Positions 25,385 to 34,138 of a stretch of DNA of 64,000 bases are shown in pieces. Each line of letters starts with the position of its first letter. Position 1 is the first letter of the stretch. Where the stretch lies: the NCBI RefSeq assembly GCF_003268475.1, contig NZ_MCIF01000002.1:4817661-4881660 (forward strand), read 5' to 3'. The notes under the pieces are model-generated. The model had not been told where the DNA came from. It ran no database searches and saw nothing but the letters and a program-made list of their open reading frames with translations. The DNA comes from Thermogemmatispora tikiterensis (GTDB lineage: Bacteria > Chloroflexota > Ktedonobacteria > Ktedonobacterales > Ktedonobacteraceae). The translations under genes and the position numbers were made by a program.

Positions 25385-27079
25385 ATGGATGACGAGACGC
25401 GCACCCTTCTAGAGCCGCTGCTCGCGTCTGAGGGGACCCTGACGCGCCGGCAGCTTCTGCGCGCTGCGGCTGCGGGGAGCGTAGCCCTGGCGGGTGGGGC
25501 CTTACTGGCCGCCTGTGGAGGGAGCAGCTCCAACACCGTTGTCAACGTCACGTTTCTGACCAATGGCTGGCCGGGCGATGCCATGCCCACCGCTGATCAG
25601 CAGAAAGGCAACATCACCCTCAAAGCCTACGCTGACGCCCTGGCCGACTGGCTCAAGAAGAATCCCGGCGTCAAGATCAAGCACACTGACACCAACATCT
25701 GGAGTCAGTCCGCGGTCACCCAGGCCATCGCTGCCGGCACGGCCCCGACCTGGTTTGAAGGCAACATCCTTGGCTCTTTCATCAACAACGTCGTGCGCAG
25801 CGCCTTTGCGCGTGGCCTGGCGGCGGACGTCACCGACCTGGTGGTCAGCACCAGGCTAGAGAGCCAGCTCACCGATATTTACCTGCCCGTCTACCGTAGC
25901 TGGAAGGTCAACGGGCGCTACTACGGTACCCCAGGCGGTTATGGAGCCGGCGACGGCATGTATTTCCGCCGTGACCTGATCCAGCAGAACGGGCTGGTTG
26001 AGCCGACGCCGGGCTGGACCTGGAGCGACTTCCGCAAGCTGGCCAAGGCCCTGACCAGCGCCAACATGAAAGGGGCGGCCCTCCAGTTCTACGTCTTCGA
26101 CCAGAGCCTGCAGGCCAATGGCCTCAACTCTGGCGCCACCGGCTACGGCGGCCTGGGCCTGGAGCCGACGCCCTCCAACGCCTGGCCCTGGCGCTACAAC
26201 CTCACGCCCTGGCTGAGCCAGTACGAGCAGGTCATCGAGAACTGGCGCGGCATGTACTTCACGGACAAATCGATTACCTCCTCGCTCTCGACCGGCGACA
26301 GCGACGTGGCCCAGGCCTTTGCCCGTGGCGACGTAGCCATGATGGCCAACAATACGGGTTTCTTCACGCGCCCGGTGACCGACCCGACGAGCGCCATCAA
26401 CATTGCCGTCAAAGTGGGTAAGCCCTTTGAGGAGGTCGTCGGCTGGATCTCGCACCCCATCGGCTACCTCGGCTCCTTCGGAGCCACGCAGGCCGGCTCA
26501 GCCATCGGCTCCATCGATCCCCATCTGCAGCGCAACAAGCCGGCCCTGGCCAAAGCCTTCGACTTCCTGGTGCAGTTTATCATCGGCGAGGAGCTGGTCA
26601 AGCAGCGTCAGGAGATCTACAAGGTCACGCATGACCTCAAGGATGTCTTCCTGGAGGTGCCGCCGATGTCGAAGCTGCAGATCAACTACGGCATCAATGG
26701 CACGGCTGAACAGGCCTGGGGCAAGCTGACGATGCAGGCCGTCAACGCCGCCGCTGCCATCCCGCAGCTCCCCGACCCTGGCCTCTACTTCCCGGCGGAG
26801 CAGAATCCGGGTCCGACGGGCGACGCCTGGAACGATGCCAACTCTGGCCTGGCCTACACCCAGGACAGCATCCCGGCGGTGCTCATGAAGCTGCAGAACG
26901 TCCAGAACGCGCAGTTCGCCTCGCTGTCCTCCAGCGTGTCGAAGGATACCTTCATTGCCAGTGCGAAGAAGTTCTTTGCCGATCTCGATGCCTTCTGGGC
27001 CAGGTACGCCCCGCTCTACTCGGCGGAACTCTTCCACCCCTGGTATGTGCAGAAGGTTCTGCCGGCTCTGGGAGGCTGA
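25385..27079 (+). CDS. sugar ABC transporter substrate-binding lipoprotein
   Basis: 564 residues from ATG 25385, chosen over 25325 because AAGGAG lies eight bases before it. The N-terminus carries a twin-arginine motif (TRRQLLRAAA), a hydrophobic stretch and a lipobox LAAC, so it is a Tat-exported, membrane-anchored lipoprotein. The rest is a type I extracellular binding protein (family 1) with a hinge-like WTWSDFRKLAKALTS block and C-terminal helices. It is longer than MalE (about 400), in the range of binders for larger oligosaccharides. It leads the operon and is followed by a stable hairpin at 27156-27196. Confidence 0.9.
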   Translation: MDDETRTLLEPLLASEGTLTRRQLLRAAAAGSVALAGGALLAACGGSSSNTVVNVTFLTNGWPGDAMPTADQQKGNITLKAYADALADWLKKNPGVKIKHTDTNIWSQSAVTQAIAAGTAPTWFEGNILGSFINNVVRSAFARGLAADVTDLVVSTRLESQLTDIYLPVYRSWKVNGRYYGTPGGYGAGDGMYFRRDLIQQNGLVEPTPGWTWSDFRKLAKALTSANMKGAALQFYVFDQSLQANGLNSGATGYGGLGLEPTPSNAWPWRYNLTPWLSQYEQVIENWRGMYFTDKSITSSLSTGDSDVAQAFARGDVAMMANNTGFFTRPVTDPTSAINIAVKVGKPFEEVVGWISHPIGYLGSFGATQAGSAIGSIDPHLQRNKPALAKAFDFLVQFIIGEELVKQRQEIYKVTHDLKDVFLEVPPMSKLQINYGINGTAEQAWGKLTMQAVNAAAAIPQLPDPGLYFPAEQNPGPTGDAWNDANSGLAYTQDSIPAVLMKLQNVQNAQFASLSSSVSKDTFIASAKKFFADLDAFWARYAPLYSAELFHPWYVQKVLPALGG

Positions 27080-27411
27080 GCCTGGCGGTCTCCTACCGAA
27101 GCAGACGTACCCTCCCCGGCCTCCTGCGCAGGGCCAGTGTCGCTGTACTGGCTGGCAGGGCTGGCGAGCCGGGCCCCGACGGACCCGCCAGCCCTGGCCA
27201 GTCCGCCCTTCTGGCGCCCTGCGCTCCCCCGACGCGCTTCTGGCCAGGGAAGATAGCGCCCTGGCGAAGCTGGCGCAGCGGCGGGCGCCCTCCTGGATTG
27301 AGCACGGCCCGGGCCGTATTCAGAGCCAGGCACAGTGCACAGGCCGGTCGGGTCGGTGAGGGTAATAGAAATGGAAGCAAGTGGCCCTCTATGGAAGGAA
27401 GTACGAGAGCA
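27080..27411 (+). other. 332-base intercistronic spacer
   Basis: No gene is supported here. It contains the stem-loop at 27156-27196 and other GC-rich inverted segments. The permease ribosome site (GGAAGGAAG) lies at its right end. Confidence 0.5.
27156..27196 (+). terminator. intercistronic stem-loop after the binding-protein gene
   Basis: CAGGGCTGGCG (27156-27166) pairs perfectly with CGCCAGCCCTG (27186-27196). No U-tract follows, so it is more likely a 3'-end stabiliser or partial terminator that raises binding-protein mRNA over permease mRNA, as in malE-malF. Confidence 0.55.
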
Positions 27412-28353
27412 ATGTCTGAGCCGCTCACCGAAGTAGCGGTTCCAGCGAGCGCGAGCGAAGCGGAGCAGCCGGCCCAGGCTCAGCGCCTGCGGCGGCGCAG
27501 CCGGCTAGAGACCTGGCTCTTTCTGTTGCCGGCGGCCCTCTTTCAGCTTGTCTGGGGCTGGTATCCGCTGCTGATGGCCTTTCTCATCAGCTTCACCGAC
27601 GCCCAGCCGATGCTGCCCAGCCATTTTACCGGACTGGCGAGCTATCTTCGGGTCTGGAACGATCCCCTGGTTGGGCAAGCCTTTCGCGTCACCTTCTTCT
27701 ACGGCAGCATGCTGGTAGCCCTGACTTTCATCTTCCCGTTGCTGATTGCCATCTTCCTGATGGAGCTGCCGCCTCGCCTGATGCGCTGGATGATGATCCT
27801 CTGGTTTCTGCCGATCAGCGTCATCGCCAACAGCATCCTATGGCGCTACCTCTACAATGAGCAGTACGGTCTGCTGGAGTACATTGCCACCGAGATCCTC
27901 CATCTGCCGCACCAGCCATTTCTCAACGATCCCCATCAGGTGCTCTTCTGGCTGGTCTTCCCGGCGGTGGTCGTGGCGGGACCGGGCGTCGCCGGCCTGG
28001 CCTATATGGCGGCTCTGCAGGGCATCCCGCGCTCCTACTTTGAGGCGGCGGAGATCGAGGGGGCCGGCTTCTGGCGCAAGATCTGGACCGTCTCCCTGCC
28101 GCGCCTGCGTCCAGTGATCGCTGTCATGCTGGTCTACGGCATCATCCAGGGGCTGCAAGACTATACCTGGCCGCAGATTCTCACGGGCGGCCAGCCCGAG
28201 GGGGCCAGTCGCACGGTGATGCTCTACCTCTTCTCCTATATCCAGAACCAGCGCTACGCCGATGCCACTGCGCTCTCGATCTATCTCTTCCTGGTGATCT
28301 TTGCCATCGTGGTGCTCTTCCGCACCTTCTTCAAGGAGGACCCGGATGCCTGA
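27412..28353 (+). CDS. sugar ABC transporter permease (MalF/UgpA type)
   Basis: 313 residues from ATG 27412, with GGAAGGAAG upstream. About six membrane segments are visible (for instance WLFLLPAALFQLVWGWYPLLMAFLI). The EAA loop that docks the ATPase is present: YFEAAEIEGAGFWRKIWTVSLP. It pairs with the next gene as a heterodimeric channel for the binding protein upstream. Confidence 0.92.
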   Translation: MSEPLTEVAVPASASEAEQPAQAQRLRRRSRLETWLFLLPAALFQLVWGWYPLLMAFLISFTDAQPMLPSHFTGLASYLRVWNDPLVGQAFRVTFFYGSMLVALTFIFPLLIAIFLMELPPRLMRWMMILWFLPISVIANSILWRYLYNEQYGLLEYIATEILHLPHQPFLNDPHQVLFWLVFPAVVVAGPGVAGLAYMAALQGIPRSYFEAAEIEGAGFWRKIWTVSLPRLRPVIAVMLVYGIIQGLQDYTWPQILTGGQPEGASRTVMLYLFSYIQNQRYADATALSIYLFLVIFAIVVLFRTFFKEDPDA

Positions 28354-28403
28354 CCGGGCACGAGCGCGCAAGTCAGTCAGGTAGCAGAAGGAGTGTGTTT
28401 GTT

Positions 28404-29444
28404 GTGTCTATGCTTTTCCCAAAGGTTGGCAGAAAGCAGCCCTTGCTCAGGCTGGGCTGGTGGTTGATGGTGATCCTGTTGTCCCTGGGCGTCCTGACCC
28501 ACCTGGTGCCGTTCTATATCATGATCGTGACCTCGATCACGCCAGCGCAGGACACGCTATCGACGACGCCCGTGCTCTGGCCGCTGCATCCCACGCTGGC
28601 GGCCTGGAAGCTGGTGATCCAGTGGGCCCAGAACAGCGGCTCCGGGGCTTTGCTGGCCGGATCGGCGGGAGAACCGTTCTGGGTCTATTTCTGGAACTCG
28701 TTCTTCATGACCTCCGTGACTCTGCTGATCTCGCTGCCGGTGACCTCGATGGCCGCTTATGCTACCAGCAAACTGCTGCGTGGACGGCGCGCACGCTGGA
28801 CCTTCCTCTTCTTTATCGGCACCCTGATGATTCCGCTGGCGGTGCTGTTGATACCGATGCTCTTCCTGACGCTCAATTTCCCTTTCGCTCTACCGGGGGC
28901 CTCCATTCCCAATCTGCCGGGCACCGATCAGCCTTTTCCGACGCTCTCGCTCTACGATACGCCCTGGGCCATTATTGTGCCGGGTATCTTCAATGCCTAC
29001 AATTACCTGATCTTCAAGGGCTACTTCGACACGATCCCCGACTCGGTGCTGCAGGCGGCGCGCGTCGATGGTGGCTCGGAGTTCAACATCTTCCGCCGCA
29101 TTGTCTTCCCGATGAGCGTCCCGGTCTACTCGGTAGTGGCCTGGATTCAGTTCTATGCCGTCTGGGACAGCTTCCTGTGGCCGCAGCTGGTGATTCAGAG
29201 CAACGATAAGGCTCCGACGGCCCTGGCCATATACACGGTCATGAACAATTTTATCAATTCGGGCGTGATGGACCGCGCTACGGCCCTGAGCCAGTCGGCG
29301 GCCATGCGCTCGGCCCTGGCGGCGGGCCTCTCGTGGAATGGCCTGATGGTGCTGGCCCTTCTGCAGACCTTTCCGATCTTTATCATGTTTATTCTCTGCC
29401 GTGAGTATCTACTGCGCGGTGTGCGTATCCAGGGCCTGAAGTAG
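28404..29444 (+). CDS. sugar ABC transporter permease (MalG/UgpE type)
   Basis: 346 residues. The GTG at 28404 is chosen because AGAAGGAG ends ten bases before it; GTG 28395 and ATG 28410 are alternatives. It has six predicted membrane segments and the EAA motif VLQAARVDGGSEFNIFRRIVFP. There is an unusually long periplasmic insert (about 75 residues with NLPGTDQPFPTLSLYDTP), also seen in permeases for larger sugars. It is the last transport gene in the locus. Confidence 0.9.
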   Translation: MSMLFPKVGRKQPLLRLGWWLMVILLSLGVLTHLVPFYIMIVTSITPAQDTLSTTPVLWPLHPTLAAWKLVIQWAQNSGSGALLAGSAGEPFWVYFWNSFFMTSVTLLISLPVTSMAAYATSKLLRGRRARWTFLFFIGTLMIPLAVLLIPMLFLTLNFPFALPGASIPNLPGTDQPFPTLSLYDTPWAIIVPGIFNAYNYLIFKGYFDTIPDSVLQAARVDGGSEFNIFRRIVFPMSVPVYSVVAWIQFYAVWDSFLWPQLVIQSNDKAPTALAIYTVMNNFINSGVMDRATALSQSAAMRSALAAGLSWNGLMVLALLQTFPIFIMFILCREYLLRGVRIQGLK

Positions 29445-29467
29445 GCCCGCTTCCGTCTCGCCTGGGT

Positions 29468-29591
29468 GGCCAGCCGACTCGTCTGGGCAGGCGTCGGCGA
29501 GCATTCGGCTGGCCGACGACATCAACGGGTACCGCGGGGCACGGCGGGTAGAAGCGACAGACAGCGCGTCTGCATACCTGCCCGCCGTGCC
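29468..29591 (+). terminator. two strong inverted repeats between permease and YesL-like gene
   Basis: First hairpin: GGCCAGCCGA (29468-29477) with TCGGCTGGCC (29505-29514), perfect. Second: GGCACGGCGGG (29538-29548) with CCCGCCGTGCC (29581-29591), perfect, enclosing a smaller CAGAC/GTCTG stem. No U-run follows directly. They probably attenuate or process the transcript between the two genes. Confidence 0.5.
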
Positions 29592-29677
29592 GGTGCTGTC
29601 TGCCATGCATTTTAACGCATTTGTGACATATTTATTGGGTTCTGTTGTGCTTTCCGGGCACAGGGAGAACAGAGACG

Positions 29678-30397
29678 ATGCCGTTCTTTGAAGAGTTCGA
29701 GGCCGATGTCCTTCCAGAGGGGACCCTGCGCCGTCCAATCTGGGGCGCCTTTGCCCTGTTGCGCGATCAGTTAGAGCGGCTGGTGGCTCTCAACGTGGGC
29801 TGGGCCGTACAGCTGGTACCAGCGCTGGTGGCTCTGGCCTGGCCGGTGCTCCCGCTGGCGCTGCGCCTGCCCCTGGTGCTCTACAGCGCCCTGGCCCTGA
29901 TGCCGGCGACAGCCGTGCTCTTTAGCGGCGTAGCTCGCCTCAACCGTCAGGAGCCGCTGGACCTGGCGACGGTGCGCGACGAGCTGGGTCGTTTGCTCCT
30001 GCCGAGCCTGCGCACGCTGGCGCCGCTGCCGGGCCTCTGTGGCCTTCTCTGTCTGCTGATCGTTGTGGTCGGTCCGCTGCAGCTCTTGCCGCTTGATGTG
30101 CTGTTGCGTCTGTTACTGCTGATTTTGGGCTTCAGCGCTGTCTACTGGGGGCCGCTCTTCCTGGTGGAGCCGGGGCAGGGAGCCTGGTCGCTGCTCTGGC
30201 AGGCGCTGCGCCTGGCCTGGCGCTATCCGTTGCCGACCGCTGGATCGCTCTTGCTGGCCCTGGCGGTGATGCTTGTCGGCTATCTCTCGATCGCCGGCTT
30301 CTTCCTGATTGCACCGGTTCTGGCGGCCCTGCTGCTATGGAGGCGGGCGCTGGTGCTGCTGGCGCGTCGCGGTGAGTTGAAGGTAGGCGTGCCATGA
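29678..30397 (+). CDS. YesL/DUF624-like integral membrane protein
   Basis: 239 residues from ATG 29678 (AGGGAGA upstream). It begins MPFFEEFEADVLPEG and has five or six hydrophobic segments. The size, the location beside sugar ABC permease genes and the pattern GLCGLLCLLIVVVGPLQLLPLDVL suggest the YesL (DUF624) family, which commonly accompanies oligosaccharide transporters, with unknown function. Its last codon overlaps the next gene by ATGA, indicating coupling to the chaperonin-like protein. Confidence 0.6.
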   Translation: MPFFEEFEADVLPEGTLRRPIWGAFALLRDQLERLVALNVGWAVQLVPALVALAWPVLPLALRLPLVLYSALALMPATAVLFSGVARLNRQEPLDLATVRDELGRLLLPSLRTLAPLPGLCGLLCLLIVVVGPLQLLPLDVLLRLLLLILGFSAVYWGPLFLVEPGQGAWSLLWQALRLAWRYPLPTAGSLLLALAVMLVGYLSIAGFFLIAPVLAALLLWRRALVLLARRGELKVGVP

Positions 30398-32079
30398 CAA
30401 CGATGAGGCCGCGTAATCCGCGTGACGTCACGACCGGCTATCGGCTGGCGGAGGCGCGACGGCTGATTGCGGAGCTGCGGCGGGTGGCGCAGCAGCCCTC
30501 ACTGATCCTCTTGCCGCGAGCCTTGCGCCTCCTGGTGCGAGGCATCGATCTGCTGGCCCGGCCCCTGGCCTTGACCCTGGGACCGGCGCGTACCCTGGTT
30601 CTCAACGAACGCACCCGCAGCGAGTGCGAGGTCCTGGCCGACGCCAGCACCATTGCGCGGCGCGTGATCGCCCTGCGCAGTCGCAGCGACAATCTGGGGG
30701 CGATGTTGTTGCGCAAGATGGCGCTGGAGCTACACGAGCGCTATGGCGATGGGGTAGCGCTGGCAGCGGTCATGGTGCGGTCCCTGGTGCACGAGGCCTG
30801 TCGCCGGCTGGCGGCGGGGGCCAGTCCGCCGGCCCTGGTGCGTGGACTGCAGCGGGCCGTCGAGGCGGCGGAGGCGGCTCTGGAGAGTCAGGCTCGTCCG
30901 TTGGGGAGCTGCCGGGAGGTGCAGGCTCTGGTTTTGGGGGCGACGGGCGATGTGGAACTGAGCGAGGTGCTGGCGCGCATGTTCGAGGTGCTGGGGCCGT
31001 GCTCGACCATTGTCACTGAAGAGCTGCCCAGGCCCGGTCTCGACCACGAGTACATTCGTGGTGGCAAGTGGGATGGCTACATCCCGGCGCGTGCCCTCCT
31101 GCCGGAGGGTGAGGCCGGGCTGATCCTGCGCCAGCCCTGGATTGTGCTCGCCGATGAGGAGCTGCGCGAAGTTGAGCAGGTGCTGCCCATGCTGGAGCTG
31201 GTGCTGGCCGAGCCAGCCCGGCCCCCTCTGCTGGTGGTCGCCCGCGCCATTCGCGGGCCGGCCCTGACCATGCTGACGGCCAATCACGTGCGCGGCCTGG
31301 TGACGCTCGGCCTGCTGGTCCTCTCCAGCGGTGCGACCCTGGTGCACGATGATCTGGCCGATATGGCGGCCCTGACCGGTGGTACGGTGCTCTCGGAGCT
31401 GACTGGTACGCTTTGCCGTCATCTGCGGCGCGAGCACCTTGGCCGCGCGCAGCAGGCGATCCTCACCCCCACAGGGGTGACGCTCATCGGCGGTCAGGGA
31501 CGGACGCGCGATATTCAGCGGCGCCTGGCGGCGGTGCGGGCCGAGCTGCGCGAGGCCGCGCGCGGGAAACAGAGCGAGTGGGGGTTTCTGCGCCTGCGTC
31601 TGGCGCGTCTGACGGGCGGGATTGGCATTCTCAAGATTGGAGCTGTCAGCGAGCATGAGCTGGAGCTGAGAAAAGAGCAGGCGGAAAAGGCGCTGCGCGT
31701 CTTGGAAGCGGCCTACGAGGGTGGCCTGGTGCCTGGTGGAGGAGTGGCCCTCCTCAATTGTCTGCCAGCTCTGGAGGGGGCGCGTGCCTCCTGTGCCGAC
31801 GCTGACGAATGTCAAGGGGTAGCGCTGCTGGAGGCTGCGCTGCAGGAGCCTTTTTTGCAGATTGTGCGCAATTATGGAGCTGTGCATCCACCGCTGGTGT
31901 TAGAGGAGGTGCGTCGCCGGGGGGCCGACTATGGCTTTGATGCCCTGCGTGGTGAGGTGGTCTCGATGTGGGAGCGGGGCATCCTGGACTGCTGCAGCAT
32001 TGTACGTGGGGCATTGCGAGCGGCAGTCAGCCTGGCGACGATGCTGGTGACGACCGATGCGGTGGTTTTTCACGGGTGA
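30394..32079 (+). CDS. divergent GroEL/Cpn60-like protein with altered ATPase site
   Basis: 561 residues, translationally coupled to the YesL-like gene. It aligns along its full length with GroEL: TLGP near the N-terminus, GDG (D119), an apical-domain-like middle, GGIGILKIGAVSEHELELRKEQAEKAL, the VPGGGVALL glycine triplet, and the C-terminal YGFDALRGEVVSMWERGILD nucleotide pocket. Two changes matter: the threonine triplet after GDG is V-A-L (residues 121-123), and the residue equivalent to GroEL Asp398, needed for ATP hydrolysis, is Lys432. The housekeeping groES partner and the GGM tail are absent. It is therefore probably not a cycling chaperonin. Its role is unknown. Confidence 0.75.
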   Translation: MTTMRPRNPRDVTTGYRLAEARRLIAELRRVAQQPSLILLPRALRLLVRGIDLLARPLALTLGPARTLVLNERTRSECEVLADASTIARRVIALRSRSDNLGAMLLRKMALELHERYGDGVALAAVMVRSLVHEACRRLAAGASPPALVRGLQRAVEAAEAALESQARPLGSCREVQALVLGATGDVELSEVLARMFEVLGPCSTIVTEELPRPGLDHEYIRGGKWDGYIPARALLPEGEAGLILRQPWIVLADEELREVEQVLPMLELVLAEPARPPLLVVARAIRGPALTMLTANHVRGLVTLGLLVLSSGATLVHDDLADMAALTGGTVLSELTGTLCRHLRREHLGRAQQAILTPTGVTLIGGQGRTRDIQRRLAAVRAELREAARGKQSEWGFLRLRLARLTGGIGILKIGAVSEHELELRKEQAEKALRVLEAAYEGGLVPGGGVALLNCLPALEGARASCADADECQGVALLEAALQEPFLQIVRNYGAVHPPLVLEEVRRRGADYGFDALRGEVVSMWERGILDCCSIVRGALRAAVSLATMLVTTDAVVFHG

Positions 32080-32299
32080 GCTGCGAGCAGGTCAGCGATC
32101 TGAGCTGAGCCGGCGCAGGCGAGAAGGTCTGCTGCTCGACAGGGCCTGGGCTGTGACTCTGTGGCCGCTGAACGGTGAGGGAACGGGCGCGCTTGCGGCT
32201 TTCTGCGATAATGACAAGAGGCTGACGGTGCGGCGCCTGCTGGGCTGGGCGCTGAAACTGAAGCTGTGCCGTAAGCAATGAGGAAGGAGGTGTTTGCTT

Positions 32300-34120
32300 T
32301 TGAGCATGACCACGGGGAGAGGATCAGAGTCAGACAGGCAGACGTGGCGTGAGCTGGAGGTGCCGGCCTTGCCGACGCCAGTCTATGCCCTGGCCCCGGC
32401 GCCGGGGCGCTTGTGGGCCGGTGGTCTGGGAGGTATCGCCTGCTATCGAGCGGCTTCCGAGAAGCCGGGAGAGGTAGAGGCTGGAACGTGGGAGCCGGGG
32501 CCGGTGCTCTTGCCGCCGGCTCCGGTCACGGTCCTGCTGGCCTATGGCAATCTCCTGCTGGCCGGGGGGAACGGTGGTCTGGCATATTCGCTCACGGGTG
32601 GCGCAGGTTGGCAGCGAGCCGAGATCGAGGACGGAAGCGTTGGGGTGACGGTGCTGGCGCCCTCGCCGACTTTTGGCAGCGACAATACCTTGCTGGCCGG
32701 GACGCTGGCTAATGGCCTCCTGCGCAGCAGCGATGGCGGGCGCACCTGGCGCAACGTCTCCTTTGGTCTGCACAGTCAGGAGATCACCGATCTCCTCTGG
32801 CTGGACCGGCTGGCGGTCCTGGCGGCCACCGATGAGGGGATCTATCGCTCGCGCGACGGTGGCCGCGGCTGGCGACGGGTCCTGGAGAGCAGTGAGGGAG
32901 CGGTCGAGGTCTTGACGCGCCTGCCGGGTGGGGAGGTGCTGGCGGTGCTGGAGGATGGCACTCTGCTACAGGCTGATGCCGAAGGCGAGCGCTGGCAATC
33001 CCTACAGGCGGTGGTGGACCTGGAAGGGGTCCATCCTCTGTCGCTCTTCACGACGGAGGCCGGCACGCTCTTGCTGGGAACGCAGCGCGGCCTGCTCCGC
33101 TCGACCGATGGCGGCAGGAGCTGGCAGACGGTCGACGGGCGGATGGTGCATATCTGTCGCCAGGGCCGCGGCCAGGACCGGCTCTATGCGGGCACTGCTG
33201 AAGGGGTGCTGGTCAGCGACGACGATGGTCACAGCTGGCGTGCTCTTCCAGCGCCGCCGCTGCATGATCTGCTGCGTCTGCAGCCCCAGAGTGAGCGTCT
33301 GTGGTTGCTGGGGACACATACGGCCCCGCTGCAGGCCAGGCTGACAGAGGAGGAGGCGGGCGAGACGGCGGAATGGCAGCGCCTGCAAGGGCTGAGCCTG
33401 CCGTTGACCGGCTGCGCCGCCGTCGACGACGAAACGCTGCTCTTGGCGGGACCCGAGGGCCTGCTGCGCCTCTGGCCGGCCAGCGGTGAGCATCAGCTCT
33501 TGCTGAGGGAGCCGCTGGAGGGCAATACGCTGATCACCTGGGCCGGTAGCGCTCCGAACCGTCATCTCTGGGTGGCCAGCGGCGATGGCCGCCACCTCTG
33601 GCACAGCGCTAACGATGGCGCAAGCTGGCGCCAGTTGACGCCGCCGTTTGGGGTGACGCTCCTGGCGGCCCTGCAGGCCACCCCCGAGCATCTGGTGGCG
33701 GCGACCTATGATCCACGGCAGTACCATGTCTGCCTCTGGTATTCAACCGATGATGGGAGCAACTGGATACGCGGACTGGAGGCCGATACCAACTGGCCGC
33801 TGGTAGCTAGCTGCGCTGAGCCGCTGGCGCTGGGTGTCGGCAATATCCTGCTCCTGGCGGGACCCGACGGCAACTGGCGCCGCAGTGCGGTCGGCCACGG
33901 TGGCGGTGGTATTCGGCGGATAGTGTCCTGCGAGCGAGCCGGGCAGCGTCTGCTCTTCGTGCTGGCGGGCGGCGGCATCTTCCGCTCGGATGATCTGGGC
34001 CAGAGCTGGCAGGCTCAGCATGAGGGGCTGCCGCTGGTGCGGATTGCCGATATTGCCTGTACGTCAACATGGCTCGTGGCCTTGCTCAGCGGAGGAGTGG
34101 TCTGTCTGCGTCGCCTCTAG
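32300..34120 (+). CDS. BNR/Asp-box beta-propeller protein
   Basis: 606 residues. TTG 32300 lies nine bases after AAGGAGG; ATG 32306 is possible. Asp-box repeats of the form S-x-D-G-G-x-x-W recur (RSSDGGRTW, RSRDGGRGW, RSTDGGRSW, VSDDDGHSW, YSTDDGSNW, RSDDLGQSW), as in sortilin/YCF48/sialidase-type propellers. There is no signal peptide or membrane segment. The function is unknown; such propellers serve as binding scaffolds. It is 18 bases upstream of the halogenase-like gene, most likely in one operon. Confidence 0.85.
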   Translation: MSMTTGRGSESDRQTWRELEVPALPTPVYALAPAPGRLWAGGLGGIACYRAASEKPGEVEAGTWEPGPVLLPPAPVTVLLAYGNLLLAGGNGGLAYSLTGGAGWQRAEIEDGSVGVTVLAPSPTFGSDNTLLAGTLANGLLRSSDGGRTWRNVSFGLHSQEITDLLWLDRLAVLAATDEGIYRSRDGGRGWRRVLESSEGAVEVLTRLPGGEVLAVLEDGTLLQADAEGERWQSLQAVVDLEGVHPLSLFTTEAGTLLLGTQRGLLRSTDGGRSWQTVDGRMVHICRQGRGQDRLYAGTAEGVLVSDDDGHSWRALPAPPLHDLLRLQPQSERLWLLGTHTAPLQARLTEEEAGETAEWQRLQGLSLPLTGCAAVDDETLLLAGPEGLLRLWPASGEHQLLLREPLEGNTLITWAGSAPNRHLWVASGDGRHLWHSANDGASWRQLTPPFGVTLLAALQATPEHLVAATYDPRQYHVCLWYSTDDGSNWIRGLEADTNWPLVASCAEPLALGVGNILLLAGPDGNWRRSAVGHGGGGIRRIVSCERAGQRLLFVLAGGGIFRSDDLGQSWQAQHEGLPLVRIADIACTSTWLVALLSGGVVCLRRL

Positions 34121-34138
34121 GGAAAGGAGGCACCAACG

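Noticed and set aside
30394..32079. Housekeeping groEL
   Set aside because: No groES beside it, the ATPase residues are changed and the GGM-type C-terminus is missing.
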